A stretch of DNA of 64,000 nt from Shewanella mangrovisoli (GCF_019457635.1 NZ_CP080412.1:930001-994000); one strand, 5' to 3'. Positions 22,701 through 31,449 are shown, numbered from the stretch's first letter. Made by a program: numbers and translations. The notes: generated from the sequence alone by a model not told the origin.

Positions 22701-23516
22701 GAGGTAAGCATTACTTTTGATTGGAATACTAAACAAAGTACCGCAGGTATCTTAGCTGCACTCGCAAGCGATGGTAGTGTGATAAAGCAGATTCCATTCA
22801 AGTTAACACGTAAAGACGATGTGACTGTTTCTACAGATCTTTCTAGTACTATGGTTGCGGGAGAAGCGAGCCACATTAGTTTTGGTATTGAGCCTAACTT
22901 AACCTCCGAAGATAAAGTGTATTCGTTAGAAGCACTGTTATCTCAAGGTCATGAAATTACGAATATTAGTCATGATGGGGTATTAACTGATACCAATATT
23001 AAATGGTCAGTGACTCAGCCGGCTGGTTCGAGTGAAATCTTGTCCGTTGGCTTTGATCTCATCCCTCGTAAGTCTGGTGAATTCTTCGCTATCAATCTAT
23101 CGAATACGTTAGGCGATGATACTGTTGAAATGCAGCGTCAATTTGGTGTTATCCAAGTTGCTCCTGTGGCAGATATTTCTGCCCCTGCAAAAGTGAAGGA
23201 AGGTGCAACAGTGGCGATTTCTGGTAAAGGATCGTCAGATGCTAATAACGATGCTTTAACCTATAAATGGGTTCAAACAGCGGGTGCTGTAGCTACATTC
23301 AATGCTACCGCCAGTGACATTAGCTTCACTGCTCCCTCAGTACCGCCTGAAGGTGAAACACTGTCATTTGAACTGATTGTTTCAGATAGCCATGGCAACA
23401 TGGATACTAAGACAGTCTCTGTGATGGTTGAAAACCAGCCTGAAGATGGTGGTTCACTTGGTTGGTTAAGTTTGTTAATGCTACCTGCTGTGTGGTTACG
23501 TCGTAAAATTAAGTAA
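19740..23516 (+). CDS. secreted S8 (subtilisin-like) serine protease with GlyGly-CTERM tail
   Basis: A 1258-residue precursor. Signal peptide MKNKIALAVSAALLSMGASAG, then an inhibitor I9-type propeptide (about 60-180). The catalytic triad is Asp215 (IIDTGVNTDHP), His290 (NGHGSHTAS) and Ser642 (LSGTSMASPH). A PA domain is inserted between His and Ser (about 430-590), as in lactocepin-like subtilases. Fibronectin-like and pre-peptidase-like modules follow, then a PKD/Ig-like domain. The end, GGS followed by a hydrophobic stretch and RRKIK (residues 1237-1258), is a GlyGly-CTERM signal, normally cut by rhombosortase after type II secretion. The ATG at 19740 has AAGGAA in front. Confidence 0.93.
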   Translation: MKNKIALAVSAALLSMGASAGNISHSVANVTVSKPSNVLDQIPVQHSKPITAVVGTTQAVFTPEADLAPGKYRYFVRLADSPVALYEGDVEGFKATSPEKNQVHKLDVKSAAVKSYRQYLTNQQDSFIAKAKSVVGELNVQQRTALAYNGLVVEMSQNDAIKLAKVAGVVHIQRETLRYVQTDSGPNIIKAPTIWSGDATGVATKGEGMIVGIIDTGVNTDHPSFADKGGDGYDHTNPWGENNYSGDCKADFPELCNDKLIGVHSWPAVTKLYLDYDVTVPANGEDHNGHGSHTASTTAGNVLVNQNVPDVDGKDSGVVFEQVSGVAPHANIVSYQVCLPGEKDKINFAGCLPSLTVLAVEHAIENGIDVLNYSIGGGSSNPWQDADALAFLSARKAGIHVATSAGNDGPDAGTVGSPGDAPWITTVAAYTHDRDFSDKTLSGFTGGDTSAPGTLTGKAMTGAYSGKIVYAGDFTNANDPGEDPAQCLKPFPANTFAADTIVVCDRGEIARVDKGRNVKAGGAAALVLANVTGGADSVVADAHVLPAININAAQGDKLRAWLASGEGHTATISGSEVIHDDKLARIAAEFTSRGPNKSVPNVIAPSIAAPGVNIFAAYADSQSAAFKENPDPSDFGFLSGTSMASPHIAGALTLLAKIHPTWTPAEIQSALMLTANQNTLKEDGKTPSDFFDMGAGFANLEAAAKTGLVMDESYVNYLKADPMVGGKPEAINLPTMANAACVDKCTWTRVVKATVAGSWKASAVGMVDGFALVVSPAEFTLAAGETKELTITADVSAADEGWNFANIKLVADNLPEVKLPVAVKAEGNNLPDSINLEAGRTQGSMTYSGYVVKGQTGMSINVYDKATDLIEPSTLKVPDGDLDYIAVTFPEDLPNVQFKISSETAPDVDLRILNSSFVKIGSSAGPNSDEVVSFTDLPAGQYYVVVDGYTASAPGAVDDVLVEISSVMFDADSLSDSVMTKVSESDGEVSITFDWNTKQSTAGILAALASDGSVIKQIPFKLTRKDDVTVSTDLSSTMVAGEASHISFGIEPNLTSEDKVYSLEALLSQGHEITNISHDGVLTDTNIKWSVTQPAGSSEILSVGFDLIPRKSGEFFAINLSNTLGDDTVEMQRQFGVIQVAPVADISAPAKVKEGATVAISGKGSSDANNDALTYKWVQTAGAVATFNATASDISFTAPSVPPEGETLSFELIVSDSHGNMDTKTVSVMVENQPEDGGSLGWLSLLMLPAVWLRRKIK

Positions 23517-23528
23517 TGAGACAAGGGT

Positions 23529-23553
23529 AGAACTATTGATATTTGATAGTTCT
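23529..23553 (+). repeat. hairpin directly after the protease gene
   Basis: AGAACTAT and ATAGTTCT pair perfectly over 8 bp around a 9-base loop. It is AT-rich without a T run, so it may be a processing or weak termination structure. Confidence 0.5.
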
Positions 23554-23574
23554 ATTCTATTGTTTAGTCTAGAA

Positions 23575-23604
23575 AACATCGCTCTTTGAGCGATGTTTTT
23601 TTAT
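23575..23604. terminator. bidirectional terminator between protease gene and asnC
   Basis: AACATCGCTC and GAGCGATGTT form a perfect 10-bp stem around TTT, with A and T runs on the two sides so that it works for both convergent genes. Confidence 0.9.
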
Positions 23605-24062
23605 GGCTTAACCGCTCTTGTGATAGGGTTTTGCAGGCTGATAAGGGTTTCAGTCGATTGAATTTCGTCGATGGATTGGATGCGGTTAATCAACACGTGT
23701 TGCAGGCCATCGATGGATTGACACATGACTTTGACAAAAATGCTGTAGTTGCCTGTGGTGTAGTAGGCTTCTACCACTTCTTCTAAGGCGTTTAGCTTGG
23801 CGATGGCGGCGGGGTAGTCGCCGGCACTTTTGAGATTAATTCCGATAAAACAGCAGACATCGTACCCGAGAGCCTTGGGATTGATGGTGATCTGGGCACC
23901 CGTGATAATCCCCGCTTGTTTCATTTTCTCGACACGCACATGGATAGTACCCGCACTCACGCTGAAACGTTTGGCAAGCTCGGCAAACGGGGTGCGTGCA
24001 TCTTGCATTAAGGCTTCGAGGATATGGTTATCAAGCTGATCGCGCTGAAATGCGGTTTCCAT
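23601..24062 (-). CDS. asnC: AsnC, Lrp-family transcriptional regulator
   Basis: A 153-residue regulator nearly colinear with E. coli AsnC: LDNHILEALMQDARTPFAELAKRFSVSAGTIHVRVEKMKQAGIITGA is the helix-turn-helix domain, and the C-terminal RAM ligand domain carries YYTTGNYSIFVKVMC and IQSTETLISLQNPI. AsnC activates asnA (asparagine synthetase A) in E. coli in the absence of asparagine; asnA is not adjacent here. Start at 24062 gives METAFQRDQLD; the longer frame adds 11 residues without support. Confidence 0.93.
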   Translation of the reverse strand: METAFQRDQLDNHILEALMQDARTPFAELAKRFSVSAGTIHVRVEKMKQAGIITGAQITINPKALGYDVCCFIGINLKSAGDYPAAIAKLNALEEVVEAYYTTGNYSIFVKVMCQSIDGLQHVLINRIQSIDEIQSTETLISLQNPITRAVKP

Positions 24063-24157
24063 AAATAAACTCTCTATAACATAATGAATTGTCATAAAGT
24101 TACGTTCTTTTATGGTGAATGGCTACTGCTTTTAGGTGTTTTTATTGTTTTTAGTGA

Positions 24158-24835
24158 TCATTGCTCACCTTCTGGCTCACAAAAGGGGGCATCGGCACTG
24201 AACGTCATGTTCTCACCCGTGTACGGGTGTTTGATGGTCAGTTCTGCTGCATGGAGTAATAATCGCGGTGCTAAGGATTTTGCCAGCGGATCCGCATAAA
24301 AGCCGTCGCCGAGGATTGGATGCCCCAGCGCCATCATATGTACCCTGAGTTGGTGTGAGCGCCCTGTAATCGGCTTTAGCTTTACCAGCGTCGAGCGTTT
24401 GGCGCGGCTGAGCACTTCAAAGTGGGTTAAAGAGGGTTTACCTATTTCGTGGTCAACCTTCTGTTTTGGGCGATTGGGCCAGTCGCAGATCAGCGGATAA
24501 TCCACGCTACCCGTCGCATTTTTAACATGTCCCGCGACTCTGGCAAGATAAGTTTTGCTGGTTTCTCTATCGTGAAATTGGCGTTTTAGCTCGCGCTCGG
24601 CACTACGAATGAGCGCAACCACCATGACACCCGAGGTCGCCATATCGAGGCGATGGACGATTTGGCAATGGGGATGCTCGGCTTTGACTCGGGCATACAC
24701 ACTGTCGTAATGGGCGGGATCGCGACCGGGCACGGACAATAATCCCGAAGGCTTATTGACCACGATAATATCTTTATCTTGGTAAAGCACATCGAGCCAG
24801 GGAGTTGTCGGTGGTTGGTATATAAAATCAGTCAT
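24158..24835 (-). CDS. rluA: RluA-family pseudouridine synthase
   Basis: A 225-residue enzyme of the RluA subfamily that isomerises uridine in 23S rRNA (U746) and several tRNAs (U32) in E. coli. The catalytic aspartate lies in IVHRLDMATSG, and the family segments VVNKPSGLLSVPG, LKPITGRSHQLRVHM, and LGHPILGD are present. No S4 domain precedes the catalytic core, as expected for short RluA. Start 24835 (MTDFIYQPPTTPWLDVLYQD) has AGGCGC about seven bases upstream; the upstream ATG at 24892 adds 19 residues. Confidence 0.9.
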   Translation of the reverse strand: MTDFIYQPPTTPWLDVLYQDKDIIVVNKPSGLLSVPGRDPAHYDSVYARVKAEHPHCQIVHRLDMATSGVMVVALIRSAERELKRQFHDRETSKTYLARVAGHVKNATGSVDYPLICDWPNRPKQKVDHEIGKPSLTHFEVLSRAKRSTLVKLKPITGRSHQLRVHMMALGHPILGDGFYADPLAKSLAPRLLLHAAELTIKHPYTGENMTFSADAPFCEPEGEQ

Positions 24836-25022
24836 AATTGCGCCTATTAAACAATGCGCGGCAAAGATACTCTGCTCGGCTCTGGGGCGCAAGTTTGTTG
24901 TCTCTCCTCCTTATCTCGCCTCGCTTTAATCCAGCGAAAAATGATTTGCAGATAGAGCTGGATTTGAGTTTTTGTTATACTCGTCACCTTTTTCGTGATT
25001 GTTCATTTTGAGCCAGTGAAGT

Positions 25023-26939
25023 ATGAGCCAGCCAGAGATTTACACACCTGAGACACTTTCTCACGTTAATAACCGCTTAGAGTTATTGGCGCCTGCAAAA
25101 AATGCCGATTATGGCATTGAAGCCATTCGCCATGGTGCCGATGCGGTTTATATCGGTGGTCCCGCATTCGGAGCGCGTGCGACCGCGGGTAACAGTGTGG
25201 AAGATATCGCCCGTCTCTGTACTTTTGCTCATAAGTATCATGCGCAAGTGTTTGTGGCCATTAACACTATTCTGATGGACGATGAACTCGAGACCGCTGA
25301 AAAGCTGATTTGGGATGTGTATAACGCGGGAGCCGATGCATTGATTGTGCAGGACATGGGCGTATTGCAACTTAACCTGCCGCCGATTGCGCTGCATGCC
25401 AGTACGCAAATGGATAACCGTAATCCCGAGAAAGTTGCCTTCTTAGAGCAAGTGGGTTTTTCACAAGTGGTATTGGCGCGCGAGTTAGGCTTAAGCCAAA
25501 TCCGTGAGGTTGCCGCTCACACCAATATGCAGATTGAGTTCTTTATCCACGGCGCCCTGTGTGTGGCCTACAGTGGATTATGTAACTTAAGTCATGCCTT
25601 CAGTAATCGAAGTGCAAACCGTGGTGAATGTTCGCAAATGTGTCGTCTGCCGGGCAATCTTAAGACCCGCCAAGGGGATGTGTTGGCGCAAAACGAGCAT
25701 TTACTCTCATTAAAAGACAATAACCAAACCGATAACCTCGAAGCCTTGATTGATGCCGGCGTTCGATCCTTCAAAATTGAGGGGCGTTTAAAAGACTTAA
25801 GTTACGTTAAAAACGTGACTGCCCATTATCGTCAAAAGCTCGATGCCATTATGGCGCGTCGCCCTGAGTTCGTGGCGTCATCCCACGGCCGTACTGAACA
25901 TACGTTTACTCCGGATCCCGAAAAAACCTTTAACCGTGGCAGCACAGATTACTTTGTGAATGAGCGTAGCCAAGGGATTAAAGATTTCCGCTCGCCAAAA
26001 TATATCGGTCAAGATGTGGGTAAAGTGGTCGCTATCGGCAAAGATTTTATTCAAGTCAGTTCAACCCACGAATTTAATAACGGCGATGGCTTAGCCTATT
26101 TCCCGCCAAACTATGCGATGGCCAAACAGTCCGATGACAAATTGCAGGGACTGCGTGTTAACCGTGCCGAAGGCCATAAGCTGCATGTATTGCAGGTGCC
26201 GCGCGATCTGCGTGTTGGTATGACGCTGTATCGTAACCATAACCAAGCCTTCGAAACTTTACTTTCTAAGGAGTCTGCAAAACGTATTATCGGCGTCGAT
26301 ATGCGTTTAACTGATACCGCTACGGGCGTGGCGTTAACGATGACGGATGTGTACGGCCTGAGTGCAACGGTTGAGCTTGCAGTCGAAAAGACGCCCGCCA
26401 CCGACGCTGAAAAAACCTTGCTGACTATTCGTACTCAATTGTCGAAACTTGGCAGTACCGATTTTACGGCGCGCGAGATTAGTATCGAAACTGCTCAGCC
26501 TTGGTTCCTGCCAGCATCAACGCTCAATGGTTTGCGCCGTGATGCGGTAGCAGCATTAGAACTTGCCCGTGTTGAAGGCTACCAGCGTCCAAAACCTTGG
26601 AAATATAATCAAGATGCCGTGTATCCCTTCAAACATTTGAGTTATTTAGGTAACGTAGCAAACGAAAAGGCGAAGGACTTTTATCAACGCCATGGCGTGA
26701 TTGAAATTCAGGACACCTACGAGAAAAACGGCGTGACCGAAGACGTGCCATTAATGATCACTAAGCATTGCCTGCGGTTTAACTTCAATCTCTGTCCTAA
26801 AGAAGTGCCGGGCATTAAAGCCGACCCTATGGTGCTTGAGATTGGTAACGATGTGTTGAAGTTGGTGTTCGACTGTCCAAAATGCGAGATGATGGTCGTT
26901 GGTGAAAACCGTCAGGTTCGCGGTCAAAAAGCCGTTTAA
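25023..26939 (+). CDS. rlhA: 23S rRNA hydroxylase RlhA (U32 peptidase-like)
   Basis: A 638-residue protein of the U32 family matching E. coli YdcP/RlhA, which is needed for 5-hydroxylation of C2501 in 23S rRNA. The N-terminal TIM-barrel part shows LELLAPAKNADYGIEAIRHGADAVYIGG and FIHGALCVAYSG; the cysteine-rich region CNLSHAF..NRGECSQMCR follows, and the C terminus carries FDCPKCEMMVVGEN. Additional cysteines (KHCLRFNFNLCP) suggest an iron-sulfur cluster, as proposed for the family. It is a single gene with its own terminator, next to another rRNA modification gene, rluA. Confidence 0.92.
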   Translation: MSQPEIYTPETLSHVNNRLELLAPAKNADYGIEAIRHGADAVYIGGPAFGARATAGNSVEDIARLCTFAHKYHAQVFVAINTILMDDELETAEKLIWDVYNAGADALIVQDMGVLQLNLPPIALHASTQMDNRNPEKVAFLEQVGFSQVVLARELGLSQIREVAAHTNMQIEFFIHGALCVAYSGLCNLSHAFSNRSANRGECSQMCRLPGNLKTRQGDVLAQNEHLLSLKDNNQTDNLEALIDAGVRSFKIEGRLKDLSYVKNVTAHYRQKLDAIMARRPEFVASSHGRTEHTFTPDPEKTFNRGSTDYFVNERSQGIKDFRSPKYIGQDVGKVVAIGKDFIQVSSTHEFNNGDGLAYFPPNYAMAKQSDDKLQGLRVNRAEGHKLHVLQVPRDLRVGMTLYRNHNQAFETLLSKESAKRIIGVDMRLTDTATGVALTMTDVYGLSATVELAVEKTPATDAEKTLLTIRTQLSKLGSTDFTAREISIETAQPWFLPASTLNGLRRDAVAALELARVEGYQRPKPWKYNQDAVYPFKHLSYLGNVANEKAKDFYQRHGVIEIQDTYEKNGVTEDVPLMITKHCLRFNFNLCPKEVPGIKADPMVLEIGNDVLKLVFDCPKCEMMVVGENRQVRGQKAV

Positions 26940-26960
26940 TTTAGGCTTGAATGGTTATCA

Positions 26961-26993
26961 AGGGAGCATTGAGTATTCAATGCTCCCTTTTTG
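26961..26993 (+). terminator. rho-independent terminator after rlhA
   Basis: AGGGAGCATTGA and TCAATGCTCCCT form a perfect 12-bp stem around GTAT, followed by T residues. Confidence 0.93.
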
Positions 26994-27081
26994 TTTTTAG
27001 GGCCGTTGCCGCTCTCTTTGTTGCCACTTGGTTAACTACAGGATATTTTATTGAAAAATTTCAATAATAAAGGATGTCAGC

Positions 27082-27456
27082 ATGGGATTGTTAGATGGGT
27101 TACTGGGGAATGCGTCTGAGGTCGATTTACAGGAACTGGCCGAAGAGCTGCGCCCAATTATGGGCATTCAGGAAGAATTAAAACTGGCCTATAAAGTGAT
27201 CCGCGATCTGTTTGTATTTACCAACAAACGCTTGATCTTAATTGATAAGCAAGGACTGACGGGCAAGAAAACCAGCTATCACTCAGTGCCCTATAAATCC
27301 ATTACTCATTTTGAAGTGGAAACCACTGGCCATTTCGATATGGATGCCGAGCTTAGGATCTGGATCTCTGGCCAAAGTGAGCCTCTGGTTAAAGAACTGA
27401 AACGCGGTACCGATGTCGTTGGGATCCAAAAGACCATAGCGACGTTCGCGCTTTAA
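27082..27456 (+). CDS. bacterial PH-domain protein (YvbH-like)
   Basis: A 124-residue protein consisting of one bacterial pleckstrin-homology domain: LAYKVIRDLFVFTNKRLILIDKQGLTGKKTSYHSVPYKSITHFEVETTG is the diagnostic strand pattern, and DMDAELRIWISG follows. No membrane segment or signal is seen. The function of stand-alone bacterial PH proteins is unknown. AAAGGATG lies seven bases before the ATG. Confidence 0.85.
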   Translation: MGLLDGLLGNASEVDLQELAEELRPIMGIQEELKLAYKVIRDLFVFTNKRLILIDKQGLTGKKTSYHSVPYKSITHFEVETTGHFDMDAELRIWISGQSEPLVKELKRGTDVVGIQKTIATFAL

Positions 27457-27518
27457 TCCCTTGCTTTAGTGTTTGAGTTATCAGCAGGCCATCGCCGAAT
27501 TGACTTGCTGATATTCAA

Positions 27519-29783
27519 TCAATTCAAGACTCTATGGTTTGAACCGCTGGACTGTTCTATCGGTTCACCATTCATAGTATAGGTTTCGGATAATTCGAGT
27601 CGGCCTTGTTTATCGTACTGATTGTGGATCCCCACCCAAAAGTGTTCTTGCCCCTGAAAAAGTAAGTTGCCTTCTTCGGCGATTTGACGATTCGGATGAT
27701 AGCGTTTCATGGCATAGAGTTGGCTATCTGGGTCAAATTTTAAATGGTAGCTGAGGATAGGCGTCGATGTTTGGGGTTCCTTCGCATCATTGGCCCGAGC
27801 CATTGCTTCGACAATGTTGCTGTCATCGACCTTGCTTTCCGCTGTCATCGTCTGCTGCTCGGCGGCATCAAAATAGTGTCGGGTTTCATTGAGCTTGCCA
27901 TCGTCGCTGAGCCAGGCTTCGCGTTGTAACTTGCCTTGCGGTGTAAAACGTTGCCAGTGGCCGACATCCTGATAATCGTTTTCTATCACTTTTACAAAGC
28001 CAGACTCCAGCAATTCGCCTTGTTTTGAAAAGGCTTTTGAGCTGAATAGATTCTCGTCGAGGCGAGTGAGCAGCCAACGGATAGCCCCATCCTCATAGTA
28101 TTCGATGCGAGTATCAGGGTGACCCGTTTGATAATATTCCCGTTGATTATCCTCAAGATGGTAGCCGCAACGGGTGTTTGAGTGGCTCTCAAAGGATTCG
28201 AGAACACCTTGCTTGTTATAGGAGGAGCGTTCCTTGAGGTAACCTTGGCCATCACGGACAACATATTCAGCAATCGTCTTGATGGTACCGTCTTCATAAA
28301 ACCAGCGGGCCGTGCCATCGCGATTACCTTGAGTGTGCGGCAGATACATTTGAATTTGCTGGTTTTCATAGTATTCGATAAAGGGCGCGATAGAGAGGTT
28401 ACGCTGATATTGGCCTTCGGCAGACAATACACCGCTTTCATAATAGCTGCGGAAAAGGCCTTCTCTTAAGCCCTTTTCAAGGTAGATCTCAAGGGAGAGT
28501 TGACCATTTTCATGGTACCAAGTGGCAAGACCCTGCTCATGGCCATGTTCAAAGGGGATGCATTGTTCTAGCTGTCCGTTCGGATACCATTTCTCGCTGT
28601 TACCATGGGCAAGGCCATCAACAAAATTGAGTTGATTTGCCAGCACGCCATTGGGGTGCCATTCTTGACGTAAACCGCAATTTAACCCCTGTGGATTGAG
28701 CTGTTCTCGCCAGGCGAGTTGGCCATCTTCGTAATAGGTTTCGAGGCTTTTGCCCGCTGCATCGAGATGGACTTCTTGTTTAAGATTGCCGTTGGTATGG
28801 TACCAAAGCTCTTTAACCAATTCCCCCATGTCATAGCTTAATTCGGCCTGCAGCGTGCCATCTTCATAGTAGATATGCTCGGCGCCATGGATTTTTCCCG
28901 CCTGCATGGGACGTATTAGCCACAGGGCGCCTGATTCATAATAGCGAGTTAACTGATTGATATAATTATCTTCACTATCCTTTTCGGCGGTTTCTTTTAT
29001 CTGACCATTGCTATAGTAGCGGGTTAGTAGCATTCCTTCGGAGTGGCGCTCCTCGACTTGATTGATTTTGCCTTCATTGTCATACCAAGTCTGGCGCCCG
29101 AGCTGTTGCTCCTCAATAAAATGTCCTTCGAACTGCAATACACCTAAGGCATTGAATTGGCGAGTGATGCCGTTGCGCTCACCAAAGTAATTACAATCGA
29201 CTGCCTGAGTGAGGTTGGGGGATTGGGTGACAATTCTCAGTAGATTCTGACCTTGCTCTGTCTCAATCTGATGGAATGTCCGTTGCTGTTTGCCTGTGAG
29301 ACTGCCGAAGTCCTGCATATCGCCTTGTACTCTGTGCTCGGCATCGACATGAAAACGGCAGATCACTAATTCTTGCTGGTTTACCAGTGCCACTTTCCAG
29401 CGCTCTTGAGTTGTCGCCGCATCAGCATCTTGCTCTAGGCTACAGGTCTTATCCTGACCGAGATAAAAATCTTGCACTGGGCCGTGTATCTCTATGCGGT
29501 CAAATTGGGTCTCGTGAAAGGTACAGGATTCATGCTCTCGCTCCCAACCGAGCAGCTCGATCGTTTGCGGGCTGTCGAAATAATAGCGGGTAAACTCTTC
29601 GTGGGTGTCTGAATGAGTGGCTTGCGCCGGAGTCGCTTGAATGGCAAGACTAAAATAGGGTTTGAACGTACTGGATGGGAGTGGAGCGGGATTGGGAGAG
29701 GTTTGAAGAGGTATGTCTTGGTGGGCGCAGCTATTTTTCTTGGCATTAAATAACTTAGCTTTAAATGCGCGAAACAACGACAT
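27519..29783 (-). CDS. large MORN-variant (YwqK-like) repeat protein
   Basis: A 754-residue protein with more than ten repeats of the type W/YYEDGxL...NGxL (for example TRYYSNGQIKETAE, ARWFYEDGTIKTIAEY, QEWHPNGVLANQLNF, EKWYPNGQLEQCIPF, ATWYHENGQLSLEIYL), spanning about residues 200-740. These are MORN-like variant motifs as in YwqK-labelled proteins. The first 200 residues lack repeats. No signal peptide or membrane segment is seen, so it is probably cytoplasmic or surface-associated by an unknown route. The YwqK antitoxin label in databases should not be taken as function; no toxin gene lies nearby. Confidence 0.8.
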   Translation of the reverse strand: MSLFRAFKAKLFNAKKNSCAHQDIPLQTSPNPAPLPSSTFKPYFSLAIQATPAQATHSDTHEEFTRYYFDSPQTIELLGWEREHESCTFHETQFDRIEIHGPVQDFYLGQDKTCSLEQDADAATTQERWKVALVNQQELVICRFHVDAEHRVQGDMQDFGSLTGKQQRTFHQIETEQGQNLLRIVTQSPNLTQAVDCNYFGERNGITRQFNALGVLQFEGHFIEEQQLGRQTWYDNEGKINQVEERHSEGMLLTRYYSNGQIKETAEKDSEDNYINQLTRYYESGALWLIRPMQAGKIHGAEHIYYEDGTLQAELSYDMGELVKELWYHTNGNLKQEVHLDAAGKSLETYYEDGQLAWREQLNPQGLNCGLRQEWHPNGVLANQLNFVDGLAHGNSEKWYPNGQLEQCIPFEHGHEQGLATWYHENGQLSLEIYLEKGLREGLFRSYYESGVLSAEGQYQRNLSIAPFIEYYENQQIQMYLPHTQGNRDGTARWFYEDGTIKTIAEYVVRDGQGYLKERSSYNKQGVLESFESHSNTRCGYHLEDNQREYYQTGHPDTRIEYYEDGAIRWLLTRLDENLFSSKAFSKQGELLESGFVKVIENDYQDVGHWQRFTPQGKLQREAWLSDDGKLNETRHYFDAAEQQTMTAESKVDDSNIVEAMARANDAKEPQTSTPILSYHLKFDPDSQLYAMKRYHPNRQIAEEGNLLFQGQEHFWVGIHNQYDKQGRLELSETYTMNGEPIEQSSGSNHRVLN

Positions 29784-29928
29784 AGGTCAACTTCTCCATA
29801 TCCATATGATACAACGATCTTTTTTGTCATCTCATAAGGCTCTTAGCCCTAAGAGCGCCTATGATAACGGTTTATACTTTGGTTTCTCAATAGATTATCT
29901 TGCTCTCGAGCCATGATAAGGATTCAAG

Positions 29929-30252
29929 ATGCTACAAAATTTTTATCAGTCACTCCCCGATGATTTATCACAAGAAGTGTTCGAAACCTTTGCTGGCAAT
30001 AGCAAGGTGAAGATTGAACGCATTATCTCGCAAGGCCATTCGACGCCAGCGGGGGAGTGGTACGATCAATCTCAATATGAGTGGGTGATGTTGCTTAAAG
30101 GGGAGGCGCAGCTCGAATTCGAAGATGCTCAGTTAGTTACCCTAAAACCTGGGGATTACCTCACCTTAGCGCCGCATCAAAAGCACAGAGTCGCGTCGAC
30201 CAGTGCAGAGGGAGAAACCCTGTGGCTGGCCGTGTTTTACGATGCCGAATGA
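29929..30252 (+). CDS. cupin-domain protein
   Basis: A 107-residue single-domain cupin. The two motifs are visible as STPAGEWYDQSQYEWVMLLKGEAQLEFED (motif 1, glutamate and weak histidine content) and LKPGDYLTLAPHQKHRV (motif 2, with the metal-binding histidine). The enzyme activity, if any, cannot be predicted. AAGGATTCAAG precedes the ATG. It ends 24 bases before the convergent AAA ATPase gene. Confidence 0.85.
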   Translation: MLQNFYQSLPDDLSQEVFETFAGNSKVKIERIISQGHSTPAGEWYDQSQYEWVMLLKGEAQLEFEDAQLVTLKPGDYLTLAPHQKHRVASTSAEGETLWLAVFYDAE

Positions 30253-30276
30253 TGCAGAGACGTTATATCTTAGCGG

Positions 30277-31449
30277 CTATCTGAGTTGCCATTGCCAGCT
30301 CGGTGTATTGAGCAAATCCTGCCCCACAATTTGGGTTTGCCCTAGATTTTTATCGAGTGCCAAAGTATTGCAATGCTCAAACTGACTCAAGGCATTAATC
30401 AAGCGGTTAGCGTGGGACACTACCCAAAGCTGACACCCGTCGGAAGCCTTGGCGATAAGCCGAGCTAAAGCGGGTAATAGATCGGGGTGCAGGCTGGTTT
30501 CGGGCTCGTTTAATACCATTAGCTCGGGTGGTCTTGGGGTGAGTAATGCGGCGATAAGCAGTAAATACCTCAGGGTACCGTCTGAGAGTTCACTGGCATG
30601 TAGTGGCCTTAACAAGCCCTGCTGGTGGAATTCGAGTTGGAGTATCCCGCCCGCTTGGGGCGTGATACGCACCTTGGCCCCTGGAAAAGCATCGGTCACC
30701 GCATGATCAAACGCGGCTTTATCGCCAATCTCAAAAATGGTTTGTATGGCAGAGGGGAGATCTCGACCGTCATGGTGCAATACTGGCGTGGCTGTCCCTA
30801 GCTGCGGACGACGCGCAGCAGCTTCGGCATCGGTTCGGAAATGATCGTAAAAGCGCCATGCGCGAATGCTGTCTCTTAGCGTTAACACTTCAGGGCTACG
30901 CTCCGGATCGGCAAGTTCGGTAAAAATACTGTCACCACTTTGCAGATGAGCGCTCAAGGTGAGCCAACCTTGTCCCTCAGGGCTGCGACTCTTCACCATA
31001 GGACCGCGGCGCTCCACCAACACGCTGGCGGGGCGATATTTGGGACCATTCCAAATCGCCTCGCGTTTAATTTGCGGATCTAAACCAAATAGGGTGGTTG
31101 AGTCGGGTTTTGGGAGGCCAAGTTCAATCAGGTAACTAAAATCTTCGCCAGCAAACCCGAGTTTTAGGCGTTTGGGCGCTTGTCTGACTGTCGCTTCAAT
31201 TGGCGTGTCGCCCGCTAACATGCCCTTGGTGAGATTTTCTGGTCCTGCCCAAAAACAGGAGTCTAAGCCGCCTTCTTGCGCTAACGCATTAACAACGCCA
31301 CCTTGGGCCGTTTGAGCTAATAGCCGTAAGGCTTTGTATAAATTGGATTTGCCACTGCCGTTAGCGCCAGTCACTAGGTTTAGGCGTCCAAGGGGTAAGA
31401 CTATCTCCCTTAAGGTGCGATAGTTAGAGATGGCTAGGGTGGTCAGCAT
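30277..31449 (-). CDS. AAA family ATPase (RecF/SMC/OLD-like ABC-type)
   Basis: A 390-residue P-loop ATPase. Walker A GANGSGKS lies at residues 28-35 behind ISNYRTLREIVLPLGRLNLVT. The signature-like ELSDGTLRYLLLIAALL and the Walker B-like LMVLNEPETSLHPDLLPAL, then WVVSHANRLI, are typical of AAA_21-type proteins. There is no coiled-coil insertion of SMC size and no TOPRIM nuclease domain, so it is not a full OLD nuclease. Cellular role is unknown; such proteins occur singly or in defence loci, but no partner gene is seen here. Confidence 0.85.
   Translation of the reverse strand: MLTTLAISNYRTLREIVLPLGRLNLVTGANGSGKSNLYKALRLLAQTAQGGVVNALAQEGGLDSCFWAGPENLTKGMLAGDTPIEATVRQAPKRLKLGFAGEDFSYLIELGLPKPDSTTLFGLDPQIKREAIWNGPKYRPASVLVERRGPMVKSRSPEGQGWLTLSAHLQSGDSIFTELADPERSPEVLTLRDSIRAWRFYDHFRTDAEAAARRPQLGTATPVLHHDGRDLPSAIQTIFEIGDKAAFDHAVTDAFPGAKVRITPQAGGILQLEFHQQGLLRPLHASELSDGTLRYLLLIAALLTPRPPELMVLNEPETSLHPDLLPALARLIAKASDGCQLWVVSHANRLINALSQFEHCNTLALDKNLGQTQIVGQDLLNTPSWQWQLR

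Noticed and set aside
27519..29783. Antitoxin of a toxin-antitoxin system (YwqK label)
   Set aside because: The repeats match the label but there is no toxin-like gene adjacent and the protein is far too large.
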